Shown here: positions 45,641-55,657 of the stretch, piece after piece
How positions within the stretch are numbered: the first letter of the stretch is position 1
Layout of the letters: each line of letters opens with the position of its first letter
NCBI GenBank assembly: GCA_905182645.1
Contig: CAJJCJ010000008.1
Coordinates: 1-64,000 of the forward strand
Direction: 5' to 3'
Source: an uncultured Sulfitobacter sp.
GTDB taxonomy: Bacteria; Pseudomonadota; Alphaproteobacteria; Rhodobacterales; Rhodobacteraceae
DNA length: 64,000 bases
Program-made: the position numbers and the translations under genes
The notes under the pieces: model-generated
Told to the model about the DNA's origin: nothing
The model's input: only the letters and a program-made list of their open reading frames with translations
Databases searched by the model: none

Positions 45641-48049
45641 ATGAAAGAACCATTGAGTTCATCCTACCCCGTCTTGCCGTTGCGCGACATTGTGGTGTTC
45701 CCGCATATGATCGTGCCCTTGTTCGTGGGTCGTGAGAAGTCCGTGCGCGCACTGGAAGAAGTGATGCAGGACGACAAACAGATTTTGCTATCCAGCCAGA
45801 TTGATCCTGGTGAGGACGATCCCGCACAAGACGGGATCTATAAGGCTGGCGTGCTGGCAAATGTATTGCAGTTGCTGAAATTGCCCGATGGCACCGTGAA
45901 GGTGTTGGTGGAAGGCCGCGACCGCGTTCGCATCACCGAATTCATTGAGAATGGCAGCTATTTTGAGGCCTCAGCAGAGTATCTGACTGAGATGCCCGGC
46001 AATGCTGACGAGCTTGAGGCGTTGACACGGTCGGTGTCCGACGAGTTTGAGCGTTATGCCAAGATCAAGAAAAACATCCCCGAAGAGGCGATGGCCGCTG
46101 TTGGTGAAGCAACTGAGCCTGCCAAGCTGGCTGATCTGGTTGCGGGCCATTTGGGCATTGAGGTTAAACAAAAGCAAGAGCTCTTGGAAACGCTATCTGT
46201 GTCCGAGCGGCTGGAAAAAGTGTATGGTTTGATGCAGGGCGAAATGTCTGTGTTGCAGGTTGAGAAAAAGATCAAAACCCGTGTCAAATCCCAGATGGAA
46301 CGCACCCAGCGCGAGTATTATTTGAATGAGCAGATGAAGGCCATTCAAAAGGAGCTGGGCGATGGTGAAGACGGCCAAAACGAGGTCGCTGAACTTGAAG
46401 GTCGGATTATGGAGACCAAGCTGTCCACTGAGGCCCGCGAGAAGGTCGATGCGGAGTTGAAAAAGCTTAAGAACATGTCGCCTATGTCCGCTGAGGCCAC
46501 GGTTGTGCGCAACTATATGGACTGGGTTTTGGGCCTGCCTTGGGGCGTTAAATCGCGCACCAAAAAGGATTTGGGCAAAGCGCAGCAGATTTTGGACGAT
46601 GACCATTATGGTTTGGACAAGGTCAAAGAGCGCATTGTCGAATACCTTGCTGTGCAGCAGCGATCTGCCAAACTGAAAGGCCCGATCATGTGTTTGGTCG
46701 GACCTCCTGGTGTGGGTAAAACGTCGCTTGGGAAATCTGTGGCGCGTGCCACGGGGCGCGAATTTATTCGTATTTCTCTTGGTGGTGTGCGTGATGAGAG
46801 CGAAATTCGCGGTCACCGTCGCACCTATATCGGGTCCATGCCCGGTAAGATCATTCAGGCGCTAAAAAAAGCAAAAACCACGAACCCGTTGATTTTGCTA
46901 GATGAAATTGACAAGATGGGTCAAGATTTCCGTGGTGATCCTGCGTCGGCGATGCTTGAGGTGCTTGATCCTGAACAGAACTCCACATTCGTGGATCACT
47001 ATTTGGAGGTCGAGTATGACCTGTCGAACGTGATGTTCCTGACGACGGCGAACACGTATAACATGCCGAGCCCGTTGTTGGATCGCATGGAGATTATTTC
47101 ATTATCGGGTTATACTGAGGATGAAAAATGCGAGATCGCCAAACAGCATTTGTTGCCGAAAGTGATGAAGAACCATGGTCTAAAAGCCAAAGAATTCAAC
47201 GTTTCTGATGATGCATTGTTGTCGATAGTTCGCGTTTATACCCGCGAAGCTGGCGTGCGTAATCTGGAGCGTGAATTGGCTAAGGTTGCCCGCAAGGCAG
47301 TCACCAAGATCGTTAAGAAGGAGGCCACGTCGATTGCTGTGAATGCCGCCAATCTTGATGAATATTTGGGCGTTGAAAAGCACAAATACGGTCTGGCTGA
47401 AGAGACCGATCAGGTTGGTGTTGTCACGGGTCTTGCCTGGACATCTGTTGGTGGTGAGCTGCTGAATATCGAGGCGCTGCGTTTGCCAGGTAAGGGCCGC
47501 ATGAAGACAACGGGTAAGCTGGGCGATGTGATGAAGGAATCCATCGATGCAGCGTCGTCTTATGTGCGCTCAATTGCGCCGGCGATTGGCGTGAAGCCCA
47601 CCAAGTTTGACGTGATTGATATCCACGTACACGTGCCTGATGGCGCGACCCCAAAGGACGGCCCAAGTGCCGGTCTGGCGATGGTCACGTCGATTGTGTC
47701 GGTCCTGACGGGCATTCCTGTGCGCAAGGATATCGCTATGACGGGCGAGGTGTCGCTGCGCGGCAATGCGATGCCGATCGGTGGTTTGAAGGAAAAACTG
47801 TTGGCTGCATTGCGTGGTGGCATCAAGACTGTGTTGATCCCTGTTGATAACGAAAAGGATCTGCCGGAAATTCCTGACAATGTGAAAGTGGGGCTGACGA
47901 TTATTCCTGTCAAACACGTGTCCGAAGTTTTGGAGCATGCGCTTGTGTCCAAGCCAGAGGCGATTGAGTGGGACGAGGCCGCTGAAGAGGCCGCTGCTGC
48001 TGCTGCCTTGGCGCGCGGCGTCGGTCATATGGGGGCCACCGCGCATTAG
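45641..48049 (+). CDS. lon: ATP-dependent protease La (Lon)
   Basis: An 802-residue cytoplasmic protease for damaged and regulatory proteins. N-terminal LON substrate domain (YPVLPLRDIVVFPHMIVPLF), long coiled linker, AAA+ module with Walker A GPPGVGKTS near residue 354 and Walker B LLDEIDKM. C-terminal protease has the Ser-Lys dyad in KDGPSAGLAM (Ser about 675) and GGLKEKLLAA (Lys about 717). Single gene after a heat-shock-type promoter. Confidence 0.97.
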   Translation: MKEPLSSSYPVLPLRDIVVFPHMIVPLFVGREKSVRALEEVMQDDKQILLSSQIDPGEDDPAQDGIYKAGVLANVLQLLKLPDGTVKVLVEGRDRVRITEFIENGSYFEASAEYLTEMPGNADELEALTRSVSDEFERYAKIKKNIPEEAMAAVGEATEPAKLADLVAGHLGIEVKQKQELLETLSVSERLEKVYGLMQGEMSVLQVEKKIKTRVKSQMERTQREYYLNEQMKAIQKELGDGEDGQNEVAELEGRIMETKLSTEAREKVDAELKKLKNMSPMSAEATVVRNYMDWVLGLPWGVKSRTKKDLGKAQQILDDDHYGLDKVKERIVEYLAVQQRSAKLKGPIMCLVGPPGVGKTSLGKSVARATGREFIRISLGGVRDESEIRGHRRTYIGSMPGKIIQALKKAKTTNPLILLDEIDKMGQDFRGDPASAMLEVLDPEQNSTFVDHYLEVEYDLSNVMFLTTANTYNMPSPLLDRMEIISLSGYTEDEKCEIAKQHLLPKVMKNHGLKAKEFNVSDDALLSIVRVYTREAGVRNLERELAKVARKAVTKIVKKEATSIAVNAANLDEYLGVEKHKYGLAEETDQVGVVTGLAWTSVGGELLNIEALRLPGKGRMKTTGKLGDVMKESIDAASSYVRSIAPAIGVKPTKFDVIDIHVHVPDGATPKDGPSAGLAMVTSIVSVLTGIPVRKDIAMTGEVSLRGNAMPIGGLKEKLLAALRGGIKTVLIPVDNEKDLPEIPDNVKVGLTIIPVKHVSEVLEHALVSKPEAIEWDEAAEEAAAAAALARGVGHMGATAH

Positions 48050-48271
48050 CTTCCGGTTGTTTGAATTTGAATGGTGCGTCGCAAAAGTGGCGCGCCATTT
48101 TTGGTTGTTCTGTTGAACGATTGATCGCTTTGACAGGGTACCGCCTCGCCAAGTTGGCGATGTTGTTTAGGTCGGCGCAACAATAAAGAAATTTCTAAAG
48201 ATGATATGTGGGCAATCGGGCGCGACTAACTTAGCGTTAATGAAAGTTCATATTTGACCGGAGAGTGGCCC

Positions 48272-48682
48272 ATGGCAACGAAACCAAAATCATCATCCAA
48301 GACCGTGAAGCTTGCGACGATTGCACCCGATCCGGTTATTGCGCCATTGGCGGACAAAATTGTGGTGAAAGCAGGGATCGCGTCTCCTGCTGTGCTTGTT
48401 CCTAAGGGTGAAATGATTAAAAAACCCGAATTTATCGACCGTGTGGTGGACCGGATAGACGTTAAAAGACGCGATGCAAAGCCTGCGATTGACGCGGCTT
48501 TGGCTATTTTAGCCGAGGCGTTGGTCAATGGCGAAGAGCTGAACTTGCCACCAATGGGCAAGCTGCGCGTCGTCAAAATGAAGGACGTTGGCGATCGAGT
48601 GAAGGTTCTAACGCTCAAGTTACGCACGATGAAAGACGGCGCAGGCCTTGGCGCGAGCCCATCAGATAACGACGACGATTGA
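48272..48682 (+). CDS. HU-family DNA-binding protein with an N-terminal extension
   Basis: A 136-residue protein; the ATG at 48272 has GGAGAG upstream, better than the in-frame start at 48254. The C-terminal 90 residues follow the HU/IHF plan (IKKPEFIDRVVDRIDVKRRD, AIDAALAILAEALVNGEEL, PMGKLRVVKM). The first 45 residues are an added Lys/Pro/Val-rich segment, and the usual DNA-intercalating beta-arm is short. A nucleoid-associated role is likely but specificity unknown. Confidence 0.8.
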   Translation: MATKPKSSSKTVKLATIAPDPVIAPLADKIVVKAGIASPAVLVPKGEMIKKPEFIDRVVDRIDVKRRDAKPAIDAALAILAEALVNGEELNLPPMGKLRVVKMKDVGDRVKVLTLKLRTMKDGAGLGASPSDNDDD

Positions 48683-48978
48683 TGGGGCGCCCTGCCGCAG
48701 TCGTGGTCCAATTGGTTGATGACCAGTTGGTCCGTGTCACGCGGTTTGAGTTTACGGCAGGCGCAGAAACTGGCTGGCACACGCATGTGATGGACTATGT
48801 CATTACGGCTGTGACGGATTGCCAAATGCAGTTGGAAGATCCAGACGGACAGGTCCGGAATGTGTTGGTGCCCGCAGGGGCGGCGTATCGCCGCGACGCG
48901 GGTGTGCTGCATAACCTCATAAATACAGGCGCTGTCCCTATGGTTTTTGTTGAAGTTGAAATTAGATCACAAGGCTAG
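48682..48978 (+). CDS. Small cupin-domain protein
   Basis: A 98-residue single-domain cupin. WHTHVMDYVITAV holds the first metal-binding His pair, and VLHNLINTGAVPMVFVEVE the second block. Its ATG overlaps the stop of the HU-like gene (TGATG), which suggests coupled translation, and four bases separate it from the phosphatase. Substrate unknown. Confidence 0.75.
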   Translation: MGRPAAVVVQLVDDQLVRVTRFEFTAGAETGWHTHVMDYVITAVTDCQMQLEDPDGQVRNVLVPAGAAYRRDAGVLHNLINTGAVPMVFVEVEIRSQG

Positions 48979-48981
48979 TCG

Positions 48982-49539
48982 ATGTTTCCTGAGTTATATA
49001 TTTTGCGCCACGGCGAAACAGTTTGGAATTTTGAAAACCGGATGCAGGGAGCGTTAAATTCGCCCCTGACTGCCAAGGGCGAGGCCCAAGCTGCCAATCA
49101 GGGGCGAATTTTGCGTGCGCTTGATCTGGGCGGATTTTCTATGATTTCGAGCCCACAAGGCCGCGCTGTTCAAACTGCTGGCATTGCCTTGGGGGATATC
49201 GCCCAAGATATTGTGACTGACAAACGTTTGCGTGAAATTGGTGTTGGCGACTGGTCTGGGCTTTGTCGTGATGACCTGCCTATGGGCGACGGGCCTGATG
49301 CGCTGATTGCGCAATATGAGGCCGCGCCAAACGGTGAGGGCATGGCCGCTGTTGCCGCCCGTGTCGCAGAGTTTCTTGCTGACTTAAAATGTCCTGCGGT
49401 GCTGGTGACACATGGCATAACGGGCCGCATTTTACGCCAGATAATTGCCGGCGATGCCGCTATTTCGGCGAGTTCTATCCACGGCGGGCAGGGCTGTGTA
49501 TATCATTTAAAAGATGGTGTGCAAAAATTGCTTGATTGA
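48982..49539 (+). CDS. Histidine phosphatase family protein
   Basis: A 185-residue phosphoglycerate-mutase-like phosphatase: ILRHGETVWNFENRMQG has the phosphorylated His in RHGE, SSPQGRAVQTA the second motif, and VTHGITGRILRQ the second catalytic His. Acts on a small phosphate ester; substrate not deducible. Last gene of the HU-cupin-phosphatase unit, upstream of the tRNA. Confidence 0.85.
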   Translation: MFPELYILRHGETVWNFENRMQGALNSPLTAKGEAQAANQGRILRALDLGGFSMISSPQGRAVQTAGIALGDIAQDIVTDKRLREIGVGDWSGLCRDDLPMGDGPDALIAQYEAAPNGEGMAAVAARVAEFLADLKCPAVLVTHGITGRILRQIIAGDAAISASSIHGGQGCVYHLKDGVQKLLD

Positions 49540-49580
49540 GGCTTGCGCCCTGCGTCTGGTTGTTCTAAATGACCGTAATC

Positions 49581-49656
49581 GGGTGATTAGCTCAGTTGGT
49601 AGAGCGCTTCCTTTACACGGAAGATGTCGGGAGTTCGAGCCTCTCATCACCCACCA
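49581..49656 (+). tRNA. tRNA-Val (anticodon TAC)
   Basis: A 76-base cloverleaf with the CCA end encoded. The acceptor stem GGGTGAT pairs with ATCACCC. The D-loop is TAGCTCAGTTGGTAGAGC, the anticodon stem CTTCC/GGAAG encloses TTTACAC with anticodon TAC (valine), and the T-arm carries GTTCGAGCC. No other tRNA was seen in the window. Confidence 0.97.
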
Positions 49657-49719
49657 TACCTTCCTGTGAAATTTGACTTAATCCGCCCCAGCGCGGTCGT
49701 ACCTTGGGCTTAGCTAGGC

Positions 49720-49753
49720 AAAGTACGCCGCTGACATCAGCGGCGACTTTTTT
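49720..49753 (+). terminator. Terminator after tRNA-Val
   Basis: CGCCGCTGA pairs perfectly with TCAGCGGCG over a two-base loop and is followed by ACTTTTTT, an intrinsic terminator on the + strand. It abuts the end of the convergent DsbA-like gene and could serve both. Confidence 0.8.
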
Positions 49754-50498
49754 AGCTATCGCTGCGCACTTGCGCGACAATCTGTTCCATTTGCGCAAAC
49801 GGGACGTAGCCGCGCAGCATTTGGTCTTGGACCACAAACGTTGGTGTGCCGGTGATTTGCATCGCTTGCCCCAACAAACGGGTGTCATTGATGATCTGGG
49901 CGACTTCGCTGCCGCCCATTTCAACGCTGATTGCGGCCACATCCAGATCAAGGCTTTCGGCCAACCTGTCGAGGTTGCTTTTCGTCACATCGCCGCGAAA
50001 TTCCATCAGGGTATTGTGCACGTCTTTGTAAGCCTTATCGCCCGCCACGATTTTCACGGCGATTGCGAATTGCGATGCGAGCGTGGACGCTTCGCCCAAG
50101 ATCGGGAATTCTTTCACGATGTGCCGGATGTTGCCATCGCCTGCTATAAGGGCCTCCACTTCGGGGAATGCCTTTTTGCAAAACCCACAGCGGTAGTCCA
50201 TGAATTCCACGATGGTGATGTCCCCGTCGGGGTTGCCGCCTACAAATGAATACCCGTCGTTGAACAACTGGTCTGCAAAGTTTTGTGCAAGTGCGACATC
50301 ATTCCCCACTTTGGCTGCTTGTTCGCGTTGTTCTAATACGCTGATGGCTTCCATCAACACTTCGGGATTTTCTAGCAAATAGCTGCGAATTTCTGTACGG
50401 AATGCTGCACGTTCACTGTCCGTCATTGCGTCAATCTCGAGAGCGGCGGATTGCGTTGCGATCAAAAGACCAAGGGCGAGGGCTGCGAATTTCAGCAT
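49752..50498 (-). CDS. Periplasmic DsbA/ScsC-like thiol oxidoreductase
   Basis: A 248-residue protein with signal peptide MLKFAALALGLLIATQSAAL and an N-terminal helical stretch of about 55 residues (AFRTEIRSYLLENPEVLME). A thioredoxin-fold domain follows with active site FMDYRCGFCKKAF (CGFC) and the cis-proline in TGTPTFVV. The N-terminal helices resemble the trimerisation stalk of ScsC, so it may be a disulfide isomerase rather than a DsbA oxidase. No DsbB or ScsB partner in the window. Confidence 0.85.
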   Translation of the reverse strand: MLKFAALALGLLIATQSAALEIDAMTDSERAAFRTEIRSYLLENPEVLMEAISVLEQREQAAKVGNDVALAQNFADQLFNDGYSFVGGNPDGDITIVEFMDYRCGFCKKAFPEVEALIAGDGNIRHIVKEFPILGEASTLASQFAIAVKIVAGDKAYKDVHNTLMEFRGDVTKSNLDRLAESLDLDVAAISVEMGGSEVAQIINDTRLLGQAMQITGTPTFVVQDQMLRGYVPFAQMEQIVAQVRSDS

Positions 50499-50618
50499 CG
50501 TGTCATTCCTTATATTTCAACAGAGCAAAGATCACATCTGTGCCAGCCTGCCAAGTTGCTATGTTGACGCCCGCTGTTGGTGTGGGCACAACGTTTGGAG
50601 GACCATAAGAGGTGTGCG

Positions 50619-51761
50619 ATGCGACATTCAACCCGAGGCGACGTTGATCCCTTTATTGTGATGGACGTCATGGAGGCCGCCCGCCGCGCCGAGGATGCAG
50701 GCCGTCACGTCATTCACATGGAGGTCGGTCAGCCGGGGACGGGGGCGCCCGAAGCTGCGCGTGCAGTGTTAGCCGCCCAACTGGACGACCCGCTCGGGTA
50801 TACTGTTGGTCTTGGCCTGCCTGCGCTGCGTGCTCGCATCGCGCAGCATTACATGGATGTTTACGGTGTTGCGTTGGGCGCTGAACGCGTGGTGATTACA
50901 GCCGGTGCCTCGGGTGCGTTCCTGCTTGCGTTTTCCGCGTTATTTGACAATGACGCCCGCGTTGGCTTGGGCTTGCCGTGTTACCCGTCGTACCGCCAGA
51001 TTTTAAAGGCTGTTGGATTGAAAGCAGTCGAGATGCCGACGACCCCAGCAGGTCGGTATCAACCGCAGCCTACCGATGTTGCAGATCATGCGCTGGATGG
51101 TTTGATCGTCGCGTCACCTGCGAACCCGACGGGTACGATGTTGGATCGCGTCGAGTTGCAGGCTTTGGCTGATGCCTGTGCTGCCCGAAATACTGCGTTT
51201 ATCTCCGACGAGATTTACCACGGGATTTCGTATGACAAAGATGCCGTAACGGCTTTGCAGGTCACAGATGATGTCTATGTCATCAATTCGTTTTCCAAGT
51301 TTTTTTCCATGACTGGCTGGCGCGTTGGCTGGATGATTGTGCCCGTGGAACATGTTCGCCGCGTGGAGCGTTTGGCCCAGAACATGTTTATCTGTCCGTC
51401 ACAAGCGTCCCAAGTTTTGGCGTTGGCTGCCTTTGATTGCACCGATGAGCTGAACAGTCATTTGGATGTTTATGCCGCCAATCGCGATCTGTTGATGGTC
51501 GGTTTGGTCGCGGCTGGTTTGTCGAAATATGCTCCGCCGGACGGCGCGTTTTATGTCTATGTGGATGTGTCCGATTATACCGACGATGCCCGTGAGTTTG
51601 CTGCGCAGATTTTGGATCAAGCGGGTGTTGCCGTCACGCCAGGTCTAGATTTTGATCCTGTTGAGGGTCATAAATGGCTACGCCTATCGTATGCCCGCGC
51701 AACCGCTGACATTGCCGAGGGTGTCGCCCGTTTGCAGGCGTTTATGAAGGATCGCATTTGA
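50619..51761 (+). CDS. PLP-dependent aminotransferase (class I/II)
   Basis: A 380-residue enzyme, starting at 50619. Conserved parts: VGQPGTGAPEAARAV near the start, VITAGASGAFLLAF, SPANPTGTMLD, DEIYHGISY, and the PLP-lysine in NSFSKFFSMTGWRVGW. Transfers an amino group between an amino acid and a 2-oxo acid; the substrate is not evident. The stop overlaps the start of the amidase gene. Confidence 0.88.
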   Translation: MRHSTRGDVDPFIVMDVMEAARRAEDAGRHVIHMEVGQPGTGAPEAARAVLAAQLDDPLGYTVGLGLPALRARIAQHYMDVYGVALGAERVVITAGASGAFLLAFSALFDNDARVGLGLPCYPSYRQILKAVGLKAVEMPTTPAGRYQPQPTDVADHALDGLIVASPANPTGTMLDRVELQALADACAARNTAFISDEIYHGISYDKDAVTALQVTDDVYVINSFSKFFSMTGWRVGWMIVPVEHVRRVERLAQNMFICPSQASQVLALAAFDCTDELNSHLDVYAANRDLLMVGLVAAGLSKYAPPDGAFYVYVDVSDYTDDAREFAAQILDQAGVAVTPGLDFDPVEGHKWLRLSYARATADIAEGVARLQAFMKDRI

Positions 51762-52969
51762 TGTTTCGATTGATCGCCTTGTGTTTGATGTTGGCGTCGC
51801 CAGCGGTTGCCCAAGAGTTTTTGGCGCTGGCCCGTGTCGACGTGGCACAAAGCCAGTTGCGCGATGACGGTGATGGCTTGGTATTGGATTTGCATCTGAG
51901 CCTTGCTGTGCCGTATCGCGTGTTCACGTTGGATGATCCGCGTCGCGTTGTACTGGATTTTCGCGAGGTTGATTGGCGCGGCGCGAGCCGTGCGGCAATG
52001 CTGAACGCTGACAATGCGTTCGATTTGCGGTTTGGCCCGTTGCGCCCCGGTTGGTCGCGCATGGTGATTGATCTGGCAGCGCCGATGGTCGTGACCGAGG
52101 CGGGTATGCAGGTTGATACCGATACGGGGCTGGCTCTGTTGCATCTGGTATTGGCGCCTGCATTAGCCGCAGAATTCGCGGACCGTGCAGGTGCACCCGT
52201 TGATCAAGGTTGGGCCGATTTGGTGGTCAGTGACCCGACCCAAGCGGCCCCTGTGCAAAAAGATGGACCATTGGTTGTGGCGATTGATGCCGGACACGGT
52301 GGTATTGATCCGGGGGCGTTGCGCGCGGGGGTGCGCGAAGCTGATGTGATGTTGGCACTGGCATTTGATGTCGCCGAGGCGATTAACCGCACAGGCAGTA
52401 TGCGCGCTGTGTTGATCCGTGACGCCGATTTTTTTGTCCCACTTGAAGGCCGAATGACCCATTCACGCCGAGTTGGTGCCGACGCGTTTATATCGCTGCA
52501 TGCAGATGCTTTGGAAGAGGGCGGTGCGCATGGCGCGTCGGTTTATACCTTGGCTGCGGATCCCATAGATGGCGCGTCAACCCGCATGGCCGAGCGCCAT
52601 GAGCGTGGTGATTTGCTTGCAGGGTTGGATTTGACCGGCCAAGACGACCGTATTGCGGGCTTGCTGATGGATCTGGCCCGACTGGAAACCGGACCTTCTG
52701 GGGTCAGATTAGCGGATGCGTTGGTGCGCGAGATGGGGCGCGCAGGTGTGCGTATGAATAGCCGACCACGTCGTGCAGGTAAGCTGGCGGTGCTAAATGC
52801 GCCCGACTTTGCCAGTGTGTTGATCGAGGTTGGATTCCTGTCATCGGATGTTGATCGTGCTGCACTAACGTCGCTTGACGGACGTGCCGCCATAGCTGTC
52901 GGAATTGCTGCTGGATTGACCGCTTGGGCCGATGCGGAGGCCGCGCGTGCGCCTTTGATCAGACAGTAA
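51761..52969 (+). CDS. N-acetylmuramoyl-L-alanine amidase (AmiC-like)
   Basis: A 402-residue periplasmic amidase that splits daughter-cell peptidoglycan. Signal peptide FRLIALCLMLASPAVA, then an AMIN targeting domain (residues about 20-130), a linker, and a catalytic Amidase_3 domain: VAIDAGHGGIDPGA and SLHADALEE are zinc ligands, LIEVGFLSS the catalytic Glu. The degenerate LytM lipoprotein elsewhere in this window is the kind of protein that activates such amidases. The ATG overlaps the aminotransferase stop. Followed by the PBP1A gene. Confidence 0.93.
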   Translation: MFRLIALCLMLASPAVAQEFLALARVDVAQSQLRDDGDGLVLDLHLSLAVPYRVFTLDDPRRVVLDFREVDWRGASRAAMLNADNAFDLRFGPLRPGWSRMVIDLAAPMVVTEAGMQVDTDTGLALLHLVLAPALAAEFADRAGAPVDQGWADLVVSDPTQAAPVQKDGPLVVAIDAGHGGIDPGALRAGVREADVMLALAFDVAEAINRTGSMRAVLIRDADFFVPLEGRMTHSRRVGADAFISLHADALEEGGAHGASVYTLAADPIDGASTRMAERHERGDLLAGLDLTGQDDRIAGLLMDLARLETGPSGVRLADALVREMGRAGVRMNSRPRRAGKLAVLNAPDFASVLIEVGFLSSDVDRAALTSLDGRAAIAVGIAAGLTAWADAEAARAPLIRQ

Positions 52970-53092
52970 CGACTAGTCCGCGCAAATGTGATTGACAGTG
53001 GGCAATAACGCGCCAGAAATGATGCCCTGCGGCTTTGACCATCGGTGACGTTCGGCTTATAAGCGCCACTGTATCTATAGGGGTTCGCAGCA

Positions 53093-55612
53093 TTGCTACG
53101 CTTTATTTTGTCATTCTTTGGCGGCATTTTTTCGATGTTGACGCTTGGCCTCGCGATGATGGCTCTGACCATTGGCGCGGTATTCCATATGTATGGCCGC
53201 GATTTGCCGTCCTACGAGGTGCTGTCGCGCTATACGCCTAAGACCATAAGCCGGATTTATTCGTCTGAGGGCAATATCATTGATGAATTCGCGACCGAGC
53301 GTCGTTTGTTCACGCCTTCCGAGGAAATCCCTGATCTTGTGAAGCAGGCGTTTATTTCTGCGGAAGATAAGAATTTTTACACCCATGATGGATATGATTT
53401 GCGCGGGATGGCTGCGGCGTTTGTTGATGCCGTGCAATCACGCGGCGAGGACTTGCGTGGTGCATCAACGATCACACAGCAGGTCACCAAGAATTTCCTG
53501 TTGGATGGATCGCGCACCGCAGAGCGTAAAATTCGTGAATTGATCCTTGCGCCGCGCCTAGAGGCGTCATTGGGCAAAGAGGGCGTGTTGGAGCTGTATC
53601 TTAACGAGATTGACCTTGGTGTCCGTTCGTTTGGTGTGACGGCTGCGGCGCAAAGTTATTTCAACAAGCCGTTGTCTGATTTGTCCCCAGCCGAGGCCGC
53701 GTTTTTGGCGGTACATCCCAAGGCGCCGTATAGTTATCACCCTGTAAAAAACCGCGATGCTGCGATGGCGCGCCGCGATTTCATTCTGCGTGAGATGTTT
53801 GAAAACGGGTATATTGATCAGGCCGCCTATGATGTGGCCAAAGCCGATACGCTTTTGACGGTGCAGAACGGTGATTTTGAATCGTACCGTACTCAGCGCC
53901 CGTCGCGCGATTATTTCACCGATCAAATCCGACGTCAGTTGAGCGAAGAATTTGGCGAAGACGAGTTCTTTAATGGCGGCTTGTCTATCCGTGCGACGAT
54001 CGACCCTGAAATGCAGGTTGAAGCGGCGCATGCGTTGCAGCAGGCGCTGGAAGATTACGACCGTGGCGTCGGTGAATGGCGCGGGACCGGTAAAACCATT
54101 GAGGTGGCAGCGCTTTCCGATGAGGCCGCTTGGCGTGCCGCTTTGGACGATCTTGTTGTTGCCCGCGACGTGACCTTGGGAAGCCGTTGGTTTCCTGCTG
54201 TCGTTCTAGGCGTTGCTGAGAACCAGCTAAATATTGGCATTGAAGGCGTTGATATCACGGAGGATGAACCTCAGATTATTACACGCGACGATATCAAATG
54301 GATAAGCGGCAATTTCTTTGACAATTTCACCCCCGGTGACGTTGTGCATGTACGCCGCATGACAGCTGATGGCGATGATACGGCTGTTGGTTGGACATTG
54401 CGTCAGGTACCAGAAGTGCAGGGCGGCTTTATGGCGATGGACGTCAACACCGGTCGTGTGATCGCGATGCAGGGCGGGTTTTCGTACCAGAATTCGGTGT
54501 TCAACCGCGCCACTCAGGCCCAGCGACAGCCGGGATCTGCGTTTAAGCCATTCGTCTATGCGGCCGCCTTGGATAGTGGATATTCCCCTGCCACGATCGT
54601 GGTCGATAGCCCGATTGAGATTAACACTCCGCAAGGTATTTGGCGCCCGAAGAACTCGTCCAATCAGTTTTATGGCCCAACCCCGTTGCGCACAGGGATC
54701 GAGCAATCGCGTAACCTGATGACTGTGCGTTTGGCCAAAGAGATTGGGATTGATACTGTTGCGCTCTATGCCGAGAAATTTGGTGTTTATGATAACATGA
54801 ACCGCGTTTTGGCCGCTGCATTGGGGTCCGATGAGACCACGTTGTTTAAGGTTGTGTCCGCCTATGCCATGTTCGCCAATGGTGGGGAGCGCGTGGAGCC
54901 GACGTTGGTTGACCGCGTCCAAGACCGTTACGGCCAGACCGTGTTCCGCCACGATCAACGCACCTGTGATGACTGTGGTGACCTGGATTTGCCTGAGGGC
55001 CAAGCCCCGAGCATTCAGTCAAATCGCCAACGCGTGATGAACAAAATTACGGCCTATCAATTGACGTCGATGATGGAAGGCGTTGTGAAACGCGGATCAG
55101 CAAGTCGGACCGTGAATTTGTCGGTGCCTATCGCGGGTAAAACGGGGACGACCAATGATGCCAAGGACGTTTGGTTTGTTGGTTTTTCGAGCAACATTGT
55201 CGCTGGCTGCTATATCGGTTTTGACAACCCAAGGTCACTTGGGCGTGGCGCGTTTGGCGGCTCGCTTTGTGGTCCGGTTTTCAACACGTTCATGACGCAG
55301 GCCATTCAAAAATACGGTGGCGGTAAGTTCAATGTGCCGGAGGACTGTCAGTTCATTAAGATCGACCGCTTTAGCGGCGCCCGTTTGCCCGACAGTGCCA
55401 GCGGCGACAATATCGTTGCCGAATGTTTCCGTCCCGGTGAAGAGCCAATCTTTGGTATTACCTTTGATGGTGGGTTTGGCATTGCTGATGATTTGCCAAT
55501 ATTTGATGAGGTTCCGCTTGCGTCCCGCGAGGTTACCACGTCGAGCGGCGGCACGGCGAAAGTTGGCCCCAAGGCCACGTTTGGCGCGTTGTCTTCGGGT
55601 GGTCTTTACTAA
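53093..55612 (+). CDS. Penicillin-binding protein 1A, TTG start
   Basis: Bifunctional peptidoglycan synthase, 839 residues. The TTG at 53093 gives the conserved MLRFILSFFGGIFSML membrane anchor; no ATG fits. Glycosyltransferase GT51: AEDKNFYTHDGYD and ASTITQQVTKNFLLD. Transpeptidase: QRQPGSAFKPFVYAAA (active Ser in SxxK), SRN region and IAGKTGTTNDAKD (KTGT). Adjacent to the amidase, with prfB downstream. Confidence 0.95.
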   Translation: MLRFILSFFGGIFSMLTLGLAMMALTIGAVFHMYGRDLPSYEVLSRYTPKTISRIYSSEGNIIDEFATERRLFTPSEEIPDLVKQAFISAEDKNFYTHDGYDLRGMAAAFVDAVQSRGEDLRGASTITQQVTKNFLLDGSRTAERKIRELILAPRLEASLGKEGVLELYLNEIDLGVRSFGVTAAAQSYFNKPLSDLSPAEAAFLAVHPKAPYSYHPVKNRDAAMARRDFILREMFENGYIDQAAYDVAKADTLLTVQNGDFESYRTQRPSRDYFTDQIRRQLSEEFGEDEFFNGGLSIRATIDPEMQVEAAHALQQALEDYDRGVGEWRGTGKTIEVAALSDEAAWRAALDDLVVARDVTLGSRWFPAVVLGVAENQLNIGIEGVDITEDEPQIITRDDIKWISGNFFDNFTPGDVVHVRRMTADGDDTAVGWTLRQVPEVQGGFMAMDVNTGRVIAMQGGFSYQNSVFNRATQAQRQPGSAFKPFVYAAALDSGYSPATIVVDSPIEINTPQGIWRPKNSSNQFYGPTPLRTGIEQSRNLMTVRLAKEIGIDTVALYAEKFGVYDNMNRVLAAALGSDETTLFKVVSAYAMFANGGERVEPTLVDRVQDRYGQTVFRHDQRTCDDCGDLDLPEGQAPSIQSNRQRVMNKITAYQLTSMMEGVVKRGSASRTVNLSVPIAGKTGTTNDAKDVWFVGFSSNIVAGCYIGFDNPRSLGRGAFGGSLCGPVFNTFMTQAIQKYGGGKFNVPEDCQFIKIDRFSGARLPDSASGDNIVAECFRPGEEPIFGITFDGGFGIADDLPIFDEVPLASREVTTSSGGTAKVGPKATFGALSSGGLY

Positions 55613-55657
55613 GCGTGCTTGCTATGACCGCACAAACACATTCCAGATAGGTGCCCG

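Noticed and set aside
46193-46816. 207-codon antisense frame inside lon
   Set aside because: The + strand is clearly Lon; the antisense product shows no domain.
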